Origin: Lentisphaeria bacterium
Lineage (GTDB): Bacteria > Verrucomicrobiota > Lentisphaeria > Victivallales > UBA1829
Assembly (NCBI GenBank): GCA_003526375.1
Contig: DPDG01000074.1
Coordinates: forward strand, 79,547-143,546
DNA length: 64,000 nt
Direction: 5' to 3'
This document shows, piece after piece, positions 36,151 to 45,190 of this stretch. Made by a program: the position numbers and the translations under genes. The notes beneath the pieces were generated by a model, which had not been told where the DNA came from, made no database searches, and saw only the letters and a program-made list of their open reading frames with translations. Within the stretch, counting starts at the first letter, position 1. Every line of letters starts with the position of its first letter.

Positions 36151-39100
36151 ATGCTGAATGAACAGATGAAGCAATTCAAGTCGCCCGGCCCGGATTTCCG
36201 CGGAGCGCCGTTCTGGGCGTGGAACGCAAAACTGGAACCGGAGGAACTGATCCGGCAGATCCGCCTCATGAAGGAGATGGGGCTCGGCGGTTTCTTCATG
36301 CACGCCCGCGTCGGGCTGAACACGGAATATCTCGGCAAGGAATGGTTCGAATGCGTAAAAGCCTGTATTGCGGAAGCGGAAAAACTCGGCATGAACGCAT
36401 GGCTTTATGATGAAGACCGCTGGCCGTCGGGTGCGGCAGGCAGTTTTGTGACGCGCGAGGACCGTTTCAAACAGAAGGAGCTCTATCCGGAACTCCTTGA
36501 AAACATGGAACAGTCCTGCGGCGAGGGCAATACGCTTGCATGGTATGCGGTTCGCCTTGACGGAATGAAAATGATCTCTTTTCACAGGATTGAAAATCCG
36601 TCGGAAACGGTATTGCCGCCGGGGGGGAAACTGCTCCGCTGCTGCTGGCGTTATGCGGAAAAATCCTCATGGTTCAACGGAGAAACCTATCTCGACACCA
36701 TGAATGAAGATGCGGTAAAACGGTTCGTCGAAGTGACGCATGAAGCCTACCGGCGCGAAATCGGCGGCAAATTCGGAAAAACAGTCCCAGGAATCTTTAC
36801 CGACGAACCGTGCTACAATCACCACGCCGGAGCAATGAATCTGCCGTGGACCGTTTCCATACCGGAAAGGTTTCAGGAGAAATACGGCTATGACCTTCTT
36901 GATTTCCTGCCGGAACTCTTTTTTGAAAGTGATCAGGAAGTCTCCAGAACACGCTGGAATTATTACGATCTGCTGACTTCGCTTTTCGTCAACGCCTTCT
37001 CGCGCACGATAGGTGAATGGTGCGGCAGAAATCACATGAAGATGACCGGACACGTTCTCGCAGAAGACTCCCTGAGTTCCCAGACCGTCTGTGTCGGCTC
37101 CGCCATGCGTTTTTATGAATTCATGCAGGCGCCCGGAATCGACCTGCTGACGGAACACTGGAATATCTTCAATACCGCAAAGCAGTGTGTTTCCGTGGCT
37201 CGCCAGCTCGGACGCAAAACACGGCTCAGCGAGACCTATGGATGCACCGGATGGGATTTCCCGTTTGCGGGGCACAAGGCGCTCGGAGACTGGCAGCTGG
37301 CGCTCGGCATCAATCTGCGCTGCCAGCACCTCGCATGGTATTCCATGTCCGCCGAAGCCAAGCGCGATTACCCCGCCAGCATCTCCTATCAGTCGCCGTG
37401 GTTCCGCCGCTACCGCAGTGTGGAGGACTACTTCGGGCGCCTCGGAAGCATCATCGCGGAAGGCGAAGAAATCCGCGACATCCTGATGATCCATCCGATC
37501 GAATCCTGCTGGAGCATCAGATACCGTGCAGCGGAGGAGGTCACAGAAGAGATCCGGAAGCTGGACAGCGAATTCATCGGCGCCACCAACCGTCTTCTTT
37601 CCGAGAATCTTGATTTCGACTATGGCGACGAGGAACTTCTTTCCCGTTATGCTTCGGCAGACGGCGAATTGTTCAAGGTCGGGCAGGCACAATATAAGGC
37701 GGTGCTGATCCCTGAATTGAAGACCATCCGTTCGACCACACTGAAACTGCTGGACGCCTTTGCGGATCAGGGAGGAAAAATCTGCTGTCTCGGCAAAGCG
37801 CCCGAATACGTGGATGCCGTCCGTTCGGATGAAGCAAAGAAAGTATTTGCGAAATTCCAGCCCGTCACACGGGAAAATGATACGGAGGAACTCTCGAAAA
37901 CGGCAAGAAGGGTCTCCATGACCGGACCGGACGGAACTCAGGTCAAGCCCCTGCTCTATCGTCTCGCGGAAACGGAAGATGCGGTATCGCTCTTCATCTG
38001 CAACGTCGGAATCGAGTTTTCGGATCACTACATGGCGGAGTGTCTCGTGCGCGACAGAAAACTTTCCTTCCCGTCCGTCGATGTCACGCTGGAACTGCCG
38101 GAATGCGGACAGATCTACGAGCTTGATCCCGCGGACGGCACAATTCATGCCGTCGAAGCAAGGTATGAAAACGGTCAATATCATTTCCATACCTTTTTTG
38201 AAGAACTCGGTTCCCGTCTGTTCCTCATCACGAAAGAACCGGTCGGGGATGTTCTGCCGGCAAAAAAACACACGGCGGACAGGATTCTGAAAACACTCTC
38301 CGTGGACGGCTGGCACGTCAGGCGGGAAGAGAGCAACGTCCTCGTTCTGGATCATGCGGCTTACTCCGTAAACGGCAGGAAGCACAGCGGGCGCAGTTAC
38401 ATCCTGAAAATTGACGATGAACTCCGGGAAATGCTCGGCAAGGCGCCACGCGGCGGTGCGATGGTTCAGCCGTGGCTCCGGGAACAACATGCGCCGGAAA
38501 AAACATTGGACGCGGTTCTTGAATATGAATTTGAATGTGAGTCCGTTCCCGCGGAGGACTGCCGCCTCGCAGTGGAGCATCCGGAGCTTTACAGTATAAA
38601 AGTCAACGGAGTCGAACTGAACCAGAGCCGGACAGACTGGTGGGTGGATATCGTTCTGCGCTGCCTGCCGGTTCCGGCACGACTCCTGAAAAAGGGAAAG
38701 AACGTCATCACCGTCGCCTCGAAATATCACGAAAATCTCCCCGGACTGGAAGCAATCTTCCTGCTGGGAGAATTCGGGGTCAGAAACGAAGTGCTGATCT
38801 CCTTGCCGCAAACGCTTTCCTGCGGCGACTGGTGTGAACAGGGTTTCCCGTATTATGCCGGCAATCTCACCTACGAAAGAAAGCTTGGGGAACTCCCTCC
38901 GTCAGGGCGGATTTCAGTGAATGTTCCGGAATGGCGCGGAGTCGCCCTCGGGATCAGCGTCAACGGCGGGGATGAAATCTTTCTGCCGTGGCAGCCCTAT
39001 AAAGCCGATATCACGGATCAGCTCAGGCGCGACGGAAGCGACAGGATTGAAATCAAGGTCTACGGGCACCGCCGCAATGCGTTCGGCCCCTTCTACCTGA

Positions 39101-39216
39101 AAGAAAAATGGCCGCAATGGACAGGGCCCGCACAGTTCAAGATGTATGAGGTTACGGAACGTCAGCTCGTCCCGTGCGGACTGATCGGCGCCCCGCTCCT
39201 TGAAACGGAAGAGTAA
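36151..39216 (+). CDS. Family 106-like alpha-L-rhamnosidase
   Basis: Start at 36151 (MLNEQMKQFKSPGPDFRGAP) after AAAGGAAAAA; 1021 residues, no signal peptide. The opening FRGAPFWAWNAKLEPEELIR, GLGGFFMHARVGLNTEYL and WLYDEDRWPSGAAG are characteristic of GH106. TDEPCYNH and MTGHVLAEDS carry acidic residues in barrel positions. A GH2-like sugar-binding beta-sandwich near residues 770-870 (YSIKVNGVELNQS; LLKKGKNVITVASKY) and a last beta domain complete it. The enzyme would remove rhamnose from oligosaccharides inside the cell. A strong hairpin terminator follows. Confidence 0.88.
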   Translation: MLNEQMKQFKSPGPDFRGAPFWAWNAKLEPEELIRQIRLMKEMGLGGFFMHARVGLNTEYLGKEWFECVKACIAEAEKLGMNAWLYDEDRWPSGAAGSFVTREDRFKQKELYPELLENMEQSCGEGNTLAWYAVRLDGMKMISFHRIENPSETVLPPGGKLLRCCWRYAEKSSWFNGETYLDTMNEDAVKRFVEVTHEAYRREIGGKFGKTVPGIFTDEPCYNHHAGAMNLPWTVSIPERFQEKYGYDLLDFLPELFFESDQEVSRTRWNYYDLLTSLFVNAFSRTIGEWCGRNHMKMTGHVLAEDSLSSQTVCVGSAMRFYEFMQAPGIDLLTEHWNIFNTAKQCVSVARQLGRKTRLSETYGCTGWDFPFAGHKALGDWQLALGINLRCQHLAWYSMSAEAKRDYPASISYQSPWFRRYRSVEDYFGRLGSIIAEGEEIRDILMIHPIESCWSIRYRAAEEVTEEIRKLDSEFIGATNRLLSENLDFDYGDEELLSRYASADGELFKVGQAQYKAVLIPELKTIRSTTLKLLDAFADQGGKICCLGKAPEYVDAVRSDEAKKVFAKFQPVTRENDTEELSKTARRVSMTGPDGTQVKPLLYRLAETEDAVSLFICNVGIEFSDHYMAECLVRDRKLSFPSVDVTLELPECGQIYELDPADGTIHAVEARYENGQYHFHTFFEELGSRLFLITKEPVGDVLPAKKHTADRILKTLSVDGWHVRREESNVLVLDHAAYSVNGRKHSGRSYILKIDDELREMLGKAPRGGAMVQPWLREQHAPEKTLDAVLEYEFECESVPAEDCRLAVEHPELYSIKVNGVELNQSRTDWWVDIVLRCLPVPARLLKKGKNVITVASKYHENLPGLEAIFLLGEFGVRNEVLISLPQTLSCGDWCEQGFPYYAGNLTYERKLGELPPSGRISVNVPEWRGVALGISVNGGDEIFLPWQPYKADITDQLRRDGSDRIEIKVYGHRRNAFGPFYLKEKWPQWTGPAQFKMYEVTERQLVPCGLIGAPLLETEE

Positions 39217-39229
39217 CAGCCGACGCCCA

Positions 39230-39270
39230 AAGCCATAGACAGTGAATTCATTCCATCCTGTCTATGGCTT
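39230..39270 (+). terminator. Hairpin terminator after the rhamnosidase gene
   Basis: Perfect 13-bp arms AAGCCATAGACAG and CTGTCTATGGCTT, 15-nt loop, starting 14 nt after the stop codon. Confidence 0.75.
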
Positions 39271-39484
39271 TCCCCACTTGAAACGACTCCCCTCATGAAA
39301 TTGAAGATACCGCTGAACTTCTGTGATCTTCAGATTGCGGAAAACACTTCCCCCCAAGGCATTTCCTGCCCTGCCATTTGAAATAATACTTGCCCCGCAT
39401 TGCCTTTATGATGTTGAAAGAGCCGGATATTTGATTATATTGAATCATAGTCTCAACAACTCGCTTTCAAAAAGGAATGGAATC

Positions 39485-40756
39485 ATGGATACGACATCGT
39501 CAAAACAGTTCGCTTCGGAAAATCTGCCCCCGGACATTCAGCTCAAGGCTGACCGCATGAACCTGGATCCAGCGCAAATTCCGCCTTATGAATTGCCGCC
39601 TCTGCCTCTGCAGCCCGGCATGGGCGGCAGTCACTTCCAGCACATGGCCGCCCCGCGCCTGATTGAACTTTTTGAGCGTTACATGTATGGTGCAATTCCT
39701 CCCCGCTGCCAGGAAATGGAATTCCGCGTGACCTCGGAAGGTCCCGCCTTCGGAACACTTGGCATCCGCAGGGAAATTGACCTGATTTTCCGGCATGGAA
39801 ACATGGAACGCACAGCACACCTGCTGCTCTATCTTCCGGCAGAAGTTTCCGGAAGATGCCCTGTTATTTTCGGTTTGAACTTCTGCGGCAATCATACGAC
39901 GACGAACGATCCGGGAGTACATTTCAATGAGTTCACCCCATTGCCCGACTGGAACGCGGGACCGCGTTACGACGATAAGCGCGCACCGGCTTCGGCGCGC
40001 GGACTCAAAAGCGGCCGCTGGTCATTTGAAACTCTGCTGAAAGCCGGAATAGCGGCGGCAACAATTTGCTATTACGATTTCTTTCCGGACCGCAAAGACG
40101 GTTTTGAACCCGGTATCATGCGGATGTTTTACTCTCCGGAGGAATGGAACTCCGCTGAACGTCCGACGGGTGCAATCAGCGCATGGGCGTGGGGAATCAT
40201 GCGCGCGCTGGATTGTCTGGAAGCGCAGCCGGAGATCGATGTGCGCCGGATGATGATAACCGGTCATTCGCGTCTGGGCAAAACCGCCTTGTGGGCCGGA
40301 GCCTGTGACCGCCGGATTGCGCTGACGGCATCCAACTGCTCCGGCTGCTGCGGGGCGAAACTGTCGCACCGCTATTTTGGAGAAAGCATTGAATGGATCC
40401 AGCAATGGAATCCCCACTGGATGCGGGCTGATTTTGAACGTTTCTCCCGCCATGATGCGGATCTGCCGCTTGATCAGCATCTGCTGATGGCGGCAATCGC
40501 GCCGCGCCTGCTTTATGTGGCGAGCGCCACCAGAGATTATTATGCGGACCCAGAGGGAGAATTTCTTGGAGCACAGGCCGCCGGCGAAGCGTGGAAATGT
40601 TTCGGCGGCAACGGACTGGGGGATTCCGGCTTCCCCGCTCCGGGCAGATTAATCGGTCATGAAGTCGGTTATTACCTCCGGGCGGGAGATCATGATATCA
40701 CACAGGAAAACTGGGATGCTCTGCTGAACTTCATCCGTAAAAATTTTGATATATAA
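39485..40756 (+). CDS. CE15-like (glucuronoyl esterase family) hydrolase
   Basis: Start at 39485 (MDTTSSKQFASENLPPD) after AAGGAA; 423 residues, no signal peptide. The nucleophile motif GHSRLGKTALWAGACDRRI matches the GxSRxGK signature of 4-O-methyl-glucuronoyl esterases. SNCSGCCGAKLSHRYFGESI and the acid/His region (DPEGEFLGAQAAGEAW; RAGDHDIT with the likely catalytic His) follow. Known members cut ester links between glucuronic acid and lignin alcohols and are mostly secreted; a cytosolic form next to a rhamnosidase suggests small imported substrates. Confidence 0.88.
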   Translation: MDTTSSKQFASENLPPDIQLKADRMNLDPAQIPPYELPPLPLQPGMGGSHFQHMAAPRLIELFERYMYGAIPPRCQEMEFRVTSEGPAFGTLGIRREIDLIFRHGNMERTAHLLLYLPAEVSGRCPVIFGLNFCGNHTTTNDPGVHFNEFTPLPDWNAGPRYDDKRAPASARGLKSGRWSFETLLKAGIAAATICYYDFFPDRKDGFEPGIMRMFYSPEEWNSAERPTGAISAWAWGIMRALDCLEAQPEIDVRRMMITGHSRLGKTALWAGACDRRIALTASNCSGCCGAKLSHRYFGESIEWIQQWNPHWMRADFERFSRHDADLPLDQHLLMAAIAPRLLYVASATRDYYADPEGEFLGAQAAGEAWKCFGGNGLGDSGFPAPGRLIGHEVGYYLRAGDHDITQENWDALLNFIRKNFDI

Positions 40757-40789
40757 TTAACAGTTAAGGATTTACGACAGAAAAAGAGA

Positions 40790-40863
40790 TGGCAACCCCG
40801 TCTGGATTCGAACCAGAACTGAGTGGACCAAAACCACTTGTGCTACCGTTACACAACGGGGTT
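40790..40863 (-). tRNA. tRNA-Gln (anticodon TTG)
   Basis: On the minus strand a full cloverleaf folds: acceptor AACCCCG/CGGGGTT, U8, D-arm GTGT/GCAC with GG in the loop, anticodon stem AGTGG/CCACT with loop TTTTGGT (anticodon TTG), a 4-nt variable loop, T-arm TCTGG-TTCGAAT-CCAGA, discriminator G and encoded CCA (40792-40790). Confidence 0.95.
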
Positions 40864-40922
40864 GCGGAAAATCTCGTTTACTATAAGCCTTTTTTATCTA
40901 TTTTCCAGCCTGAAAAGAAAAA

Positions 40923-41600
40923 TTATTCAGTTTTTGCATCCGGCTTCATGACAAATTTATGAACCATGATGTAGGCAACAATTACTACAGCAAGGAAAAG
41001 AATGATCCAGATATAATGATCGGCAATCATATCCTTGCCTTTATGAACCATGTCAAGATAGCTCATATCTCCGGCAAGATGCGCCAGATACCAGCCGATC
41101 CCGGCGAGAATCGCAGTCCAGATTCCGGCGCCGAGCCCGGTAAAAAGCGTGAAACGCCCCAGCGGCATACGGGAAAGTCCCGCAGGAATCGAAATCAACT
41201 GGCGGATCGCAGGCAGAAGACGGCACACAAAGGTCGCGATATCTCCGTATTTGCGGAAAATCTCTTCCGCGCGGTCCAGATGCTCCTCCGAAAGAAAGAA
41301 ATATCTGCCGTATTTATGCAGGAACGGACGCCCCAGCCAGACGGAGAGGTAATAGTTCACATAGGCCCCTGCAAGAGACCCCAGAAGCCCGAAAAAAACG
41401 GCAAGGACAAGATCAAGCCACGGAATCCCGGTAGTCAGTGCTCCGCGGTAAGCCAGAAACCCGGCGGGAATCATCACAACCTCGCTGGGAAACGGGATGA
41501 AAGAACTTTCAATCGTCATAAAAATAAATATGATGATGAATCCCCAAACAACCGCGTGAGATGCGGCAAACTCAATGTGACCGGCAATGATATCTGTCAT
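40923..41600 (-). CDS. DedA-family membrane protein
   Basis: 225 residues with about five membrane segments. The family motifs are present: FMTIESSFIPFPSEVVMIPAG, GSLAGAYVNYYLSVWLGR and the conserved cytoplasmic loop FVCRLLPAIRQLISIPAGLSRM. DedA (SNARE-associated/VTT) proteins act as lipid-carrier (undecaprenyl phosphate or phospholipid) flippases. The gene lies 59 nt upstream of the tRNA-Gln on the same strand. Confidence 0.95.
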   Translation of the reverse strand: MTDIIAGHIEFAASHAVVWGFIIIFIFMTIESSFIPFPSEVVMIPAGFLAYRGALTTGIPWLDLVLAVFFGLLGSLAGAYVNYYLSVWLGRPFLHKYGRYFFLSEEHLDRAEEIFRKYGDIATFVCRLLPAIRQLISIPAGLSRMPLGRFTLFTGLGAGIWTAILAGIGWYLAHLAGDMSYLDMVHKGKDMIADHYIWIILFLAVVIVAYIMVHKFVMKPDAKTE

Positions 41601-41737
41601 CTTGTTCCTTTTTTTAACTGTTTTTTAATCATTTTCCGTTATGAAAATTTCAAAGTGGTGTTACATTACCTCTAGTTTTTTCTTTTTCCAGTTTCAGACT
41701 GAAATTTAACACAATTTTAACATACGGAACCGTAATC

Positions 41738-42574
41738 ATGCACAGCATCGCATTTCAAATCGGCAGACTGAATATTCATTGGTACGGCATTTTCATTGCG
41801 CTCGGTTTTCTCGCAGCTCTGGCAGTCCTTCAGTACAAACGCAAATATGCGAACATGACGCCGGACCAGATCTTCGACATCGGAATCATCGCCGTTGTCG
41901 GCGGCGTCATCGGCGCGCGCATCTTTTACGTCATTGAATTCCGGCATCAGTTTTCCGGCAATCTGCTGAAAATATTCCGCATCGATCAGGGAGGGCTCGT
42001 CTTCTACGGAGGCTTCCTGCTGGTTCTCGTGATCCTGTGGCTCTATTCCAGATGGAAAAAACTTTCCATCGCGCGCATCTTCGACATTTACGGGCCGGCA
42101 ATGGCGCTCGGCCATGCATTCGGGCGCATCGGCTGCTTCATGCAGGGATGCTGTTTCGGGCGTCCGGCGCAACACGGCGGCGTTGCGTTTCCGGCGGGTT
42201 CCGCCCCGGCGCTCAAATATCCCGACTTCGCCACAACCAAAATCGCGGAAAATGGACAGACTTTCATCTGTTCGCTGTCTCTGCATCCGGTCCAGCTTTA
42301 CGAATCCGCCGCCAATCTCCTGCTTTGCATCGCTCTGCTCCTGCTGTTCAGGAAAGTGAAAAAGGTCGGGCAGATCGCCGCATCCTACTTCATCGGATAC
42401 GGTCTGATCCGTTTCTCGCTTGAATTTCTCCGGGGTGATCACACGGATTCGATTCTGGGCATGACGCCGGCACAGTTCATCGGGATATTCATCATGATTC
42501 CCTGCGGAATTTTCTTCTATCTCTATTTCGGGAAATACGGGGAAGACGCCTATGCAGCCGGAAAACCTGAATGA
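41738..42574 (+). CDS. lgt: Prolipoprotein diacylglyceryl transferase
   Basis: 278 residues with seven membrane segments. Motifs: LNIHWYGIFIALGFLAA, GGVIGARIFYVIEF, QGGLVFYGGFL and the signature HAFGRIGCFMQGCCFGRP, plus SLHPVQLYES and LRGDHTD near the end. It attaches diacylglycerol to the lipobox cysteine of lipoproteins such as LptE and the RND adaptor encoded here. It overlaps the pseudouridine synthase gene by 23 nt. Confidence 0.96.
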   Translation: MHSIAFQIGRLNIHWYGIFIALGFLAALAVLQYKRKYANMTPDQIFDIGIIAVVGGVIGARIFYVIEFRHQFSGNLLKIFRIDQGGLVFYGGFLLVLVILWLYSRWKKLSIARIFDIYGPAMALGHAFGRIGCFMQGCCFGRPAQHGGVAFPAGSAPALKYPDFATTKIAENGQTFICSLSLHPVQLYESAANLLLCIALLLLFRKVKKVGQIAASYFIGYGLIRFSLEFLRGDHTDSILGMTPAQFIGIFIMIPCGIFFYLYFGKYGEDAYAAGKPE

Positions 42575-43508
42575 AAACAGGGTTCTGAACCTGACGGTGC
42601 CGGAGCAGTTCGCGGGAATGCGTCTGGACCAATGCCTTGCTCAATTGCATCAGGAGTCCTCGCGAAGCCGTCTCCAGTCCCTGATCAAGAAAGGGTTCGT
42701 CAAGCTCAATGAAGCCATCTGCGATTCTCCGAAGTCTTCCGTCGCGGCAAATGACCGCATTGCGCTGGTTCTCCCCCCGGAACCGGAAGCGTTTTCGGCA
42801 AAGGCGGAACAGATCGACCTTGATATCATGTATGAAGACGAGTTCATGCTTGTCGTCAACAAACCCGCTGGCATGGTGGTCCACCCCGGAGCGGGAAACT
42901 GGAGCGGCACTCTCGTCAACGCGCTTCTGGGGCACGATCCGGAACTCGCGGAGGACTTCGGAGATGCCGATCCCGCACGCCCCGGCATCGTGCACCGTCT
43001 GGACAAGGATACTTCCGGATGTCTCGTCGTGGCAAAGACTCCCGATGCGTTATTCAAACTCTCGGAAGCATTTTCCACGCGCCAGGTATCCAAGACCTAT
43101 GTCGCAATCCTTTACGGGCACTTCGCCATGCAGACAGGCGAGCTCCACAATCTGATCGGGCGCCATCCGGCGGACCGCAAGAAAATGGCGGTTGTCAAAA
43201 ACGGCGGACGCGAAGCCATCACACGTTTCCATATCACAAAAGCAGGAACCGTCAACGGAATCAAAGCCTCTTTCTCGGAAATCCGCATTTTCACCGGCAG
43301 AACCCATCAGATTCGTGTGCACATGGCATCGCTCGGACACCCCGTCGCGGGAGACGCAGTTTACGGCGGTGCCAAAAAACTTCCGGCGCCCCGGCAGATG
43401 CTCCACGCATGGAAGCTGAGCATCCCCCATCCGAAAACGGGTGAAACAATGTCTTTTGAAGCACCTTTCCCCGAAGATTTCGCTCAGATGCTCCAAAGGA
43501 TGGAGTAA
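42552..43508 (+). CDS. RluA-family 23S rRNA pseudouridine synthase
   Basis: 318 residues. An S4 RNA-binding domain (about 14-75: GMRLDQCLAQ; SRSRLQSLIKKGFVKLNE) precedes the catalytic domain with VVNKPAGMVVHPG and the active-site loop GIVHRLDKDTSG (the Asp after RL is the nucleophile); FTGRTHQIRVHMASLGHPVAGDAVYGG closes it. It most resembles RluD, which modifies helix 69 of 23S rRNA, but the exact target cannot be fixed. Translationally overlaps lgt. Confidence 0.95.
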   Translation: MQPENLNENRVLNLTVPEQFAGMRLDQCLAQLHQESSRSRLQSLIKKGFVKLNEAICDSPKSSVAANDRIALVLPPEPEAFSAKAEQIDLDIMYEDEFMLVVNKPAGMVVHPGAGNWSGTLVNALLGHDPELAEDFGDADPARPGIVHRLDKDTSGCLVVAKTPDALFKLSEAFSTRQVSKTYVAILYGHFAMQTGELHNLIGRHPADRKKMAVVKNGGREAITRFHITKAGTVNGIKASFSEIRIFTGRTHQIRVHMASLGHPVAGDAVYGGAKKLPAPRQMLHAWKLSIPHPKTGETMSFEAPFPEDFAQMLQRME

Positions 43509-43677
43509 CCCCCGCCGCAGACAATCCCGGACGGATAAATTTCATATTTTTTTTGATGCGTCAACGCATTTTTCCTGATTTGTGCTACATTGATCTGCAA
43601 AGAAAAACAAGTAAAAACGGACGGGGAATCCGGAAGAAGGAGCCCGCGTCCTTGTTTTCAAGGAGTGTTTAAGAACT

Positions 43678-44172
43678 ATGAAAGAAGAATCGTGTCCGCT
43701 GTGGGCGCCCTGGAGAATCAGTTTCATCCGTTCAAAAAAGGAACAGGGCTGTTTCATGTGCAACAACAAAGAAGCGCGGGAGGGTTCCCCGGAGGAGGAA
43801 CTGATCGTGGCACGTTATCAACATTGTTTCGTCATCCTCAACCGGTATCCTTACAATTCCGGGCATCTGCTGATCGCGCCATACCGTCATATCGGCGACA
43901 TCGCCGCACTGGAGACAGAAGAAGCACATGAAATCATGGACGTCTGCATCAAAGCCAAAAAGGTATTGCAGAAGGTCATGTCCCCGCAAGCCTACAATGT
44001 CGGGTTCAATCTCGGAGCGGCGGCAGGGGCAGGAGTCGCGGAACACCTGCATCTGCATATCGTCCCCCGCTGGAACGGTGACAACAACTTCATGCCGGTG
44101 ATCGGAGACATCCGGGTTGTACCGGAAGCCCTTCGCGACACCGCCGGACTTTTACGGAAGGAGTGGAAATGA
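43678..44172 (+). CDS. HIT-family nucleotide hydrolase
   Basis: 164 residues. It begins CPLWAPWRISFIRSKK and has CFMCNNKE (possible zinc pair), NRYPYNSGHLLIAPYRHI and the histidine triad AEHLHLHIVPRWNGDNNFMPVIG. This pattern is of the Ap4A-phosphorylase-like HIT branch that degrades dinucleoside polyphosphates. The stop overlaps the ATG of the next gene. Confidence 0.94.
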   Translation: MKEESCPLWAPWRISFIRSKKEQGCFMCNNKEAREGSPEEELIVARYQHCFVILNRYPYNSGHLLIAPYRHIGDIAALETEEAHEIMDVCIKAKKVLQKVMSPQAYNVGFNLGAAAGAGVAEHLHLHIVPRWNGDNNFMPVIGDIRVVPEALRDTAGLLRKEWK

Positions 44173-44975
44173 TGGGAGCGCCGGCAACAATTCTTCTCTG
44201 GAAAGATCCTGCAAAAAATCAAGCTCCTGCGCCGGAGCTCTGCTGTTACCTCCTGCCGGGGAAAATGAAACGCCCGGCTGTCCTGGTGATTCCCGGCGGA
44301 GGATACGGCGGAGTCTGCGAGGCCACGGAGGGCGAACCGATCGCACGTAAATTCAATGAACTCGGGTTCCATGCCTTTGTCCTGCATTACCGTGTGGCGC
44401 CGCACCGTTTTCCGGAACCGCAGGAGGATGTGTTCCGCGCCATCCGGCTGATTCGAGCCAACGCGGGGAAATGGTGCGTGATCCCGGATCAGCTTGCGGT
44501 CTGCGGCTTTTCCGCAGGCGGGCATCTTGCCGCCTCCGCGGGAACGCTGTATGGTGAAATCCATGCGGATGCGGGGGATGAGGCGGATTCACAGGAAATG
44601 CGCCCGAATGCCCTGATACTCTGTTATCCGGTCATTTCCTTTACGGTTTTTCCACACATGGGATCGGGAAAAAATCTGCTGGGCGAACGCTTCGAGGAAT
44701 GCAGGGAGCGGTATTCGCTCGAAAAACGGGTCTCGGAAAAAACGCCGCCGGCTTTTCTCTGGCATACTGCGGAGGATCAGACTGTCCCGTGGCAGAACAG
44801 TGTCCTCATGGCAGAAGCATTGTATGAGAAAAAAATCCCGTGCAGTCTTCATATCTTCCCTCACGGCCCGCATGGAATGCTGCTGGGAACCGGCACGCCG
44901 GATATCGTCATGTGGCCGGAAATGGCAAAACGTTTTCTGATCCGCACCTGCGGATTTGATATCCCGCAAAAATAG
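44169..44975 (+). CDS. Alpha/beta hydrolase, acetyl-xylan-esterase-like
   Basis: Start at 44169 (MMGAPATILLWKD) behind AAGGAG; 268 residues, cytosolic. Motifs: oxyanion VIPGGGYGGVCEATEG, nucleophile elbow CGFSAGGHLAAS, acid WHTAEDQTVP and FPHGPHGMLLG with the catalytic His. This set is typical of the carbohydrate esterases and BD-FAE-like esterases that remove acetyl groups from sugars. It overlaps the HIT gene and is followed by a terminator. Confidence 0.9.
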   Translation: MMGAPATILLWKDPAKNQAPAPELCCYLLPGKMKRPAVLVIPGGGYGGVCEATEGEPIARKFNELGFHAFVLHYRVAPHRFPEPQEDVFRAIRLIRANAGKWCVIPDQLAVCGFSAGGHLAASAGTLYGEIHADAGDEADSQEMRPNALILCYPVISFTVFPHMGSGKNLLGERFEECRERYSLEKRVSEKTPPAFLWHTAEDQTVPWQNSVLMAEALYEKKIPCSLHIFPHGPHGMLLGTGTPDIVMWPEMAKRFLIRTCGFDIPQK

Positions 44976-45004
44976 AATATCCCCCTTTCCAAAAACAGAC
45001 CGCA

Positions 45005-45047
45005 AGTGCAGGAAGCAGAAGCAAGAATTCTTTTCCTGCGCTTTTTT
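45005..45047 (+). terminator. Rho-independent terminator
   Basis: Ten-bp stem AGTGCAGGAA / TTCCTGCGCT (one G-T pair) followed by six T. Confidence 0.85.
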
Positions 45048-45092
45048 GTATCCGCTTATTTTTCTGCAACCTGATATATTATCCTATTTAGT

Positions 45093-45115
45093 ATGATTTT
45101 CGCAATAAAAATCAT
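45093..45115. promoter_or_regulatory. Inverted repeat upstream of the aminotransferase promoter
   Basis: Perfect arms ATGATTTT and AAAATCAT with a 7-nt spacer, just upstream of the -35 box at 45124. A regulator site is likely; the protein is unknown. Confidence 0.45.
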
Positions 45116-45123
45116 TATCATAT

Positions 45124-45152
45124 TTGTTTTTGATACGAATATGGAGTATAAT
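45124..45152 (+). promoter_or_regulatory. Promoter of the aminotransferase gene
   Basis: TTGTTT (45124-45129), a 17-nt spacer and TATAAT (45147-45152), 39 nt before the start codon. Confidence 0.55.
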
Positions 45153-45190
45153 ATATCACTTTCAAGAGTTCAAGTTGTGAGGTAGTAAAA

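Noticed and set aside
36667..38811. 714-codon minus-strand frame opposite the rhamnosidase gene
   Set aside because: The plus strand codes a clear GH106-like protein; the antisense frame has no domain and arises from codon bias.
45108..45120. Fur-like box upstream of the aminotransferase gene
   Set aside because: Only a partial match around ATCATTATCA; the perfect palindrome ATGATTTT-N7-AAAATCAT explains the symmetry better.
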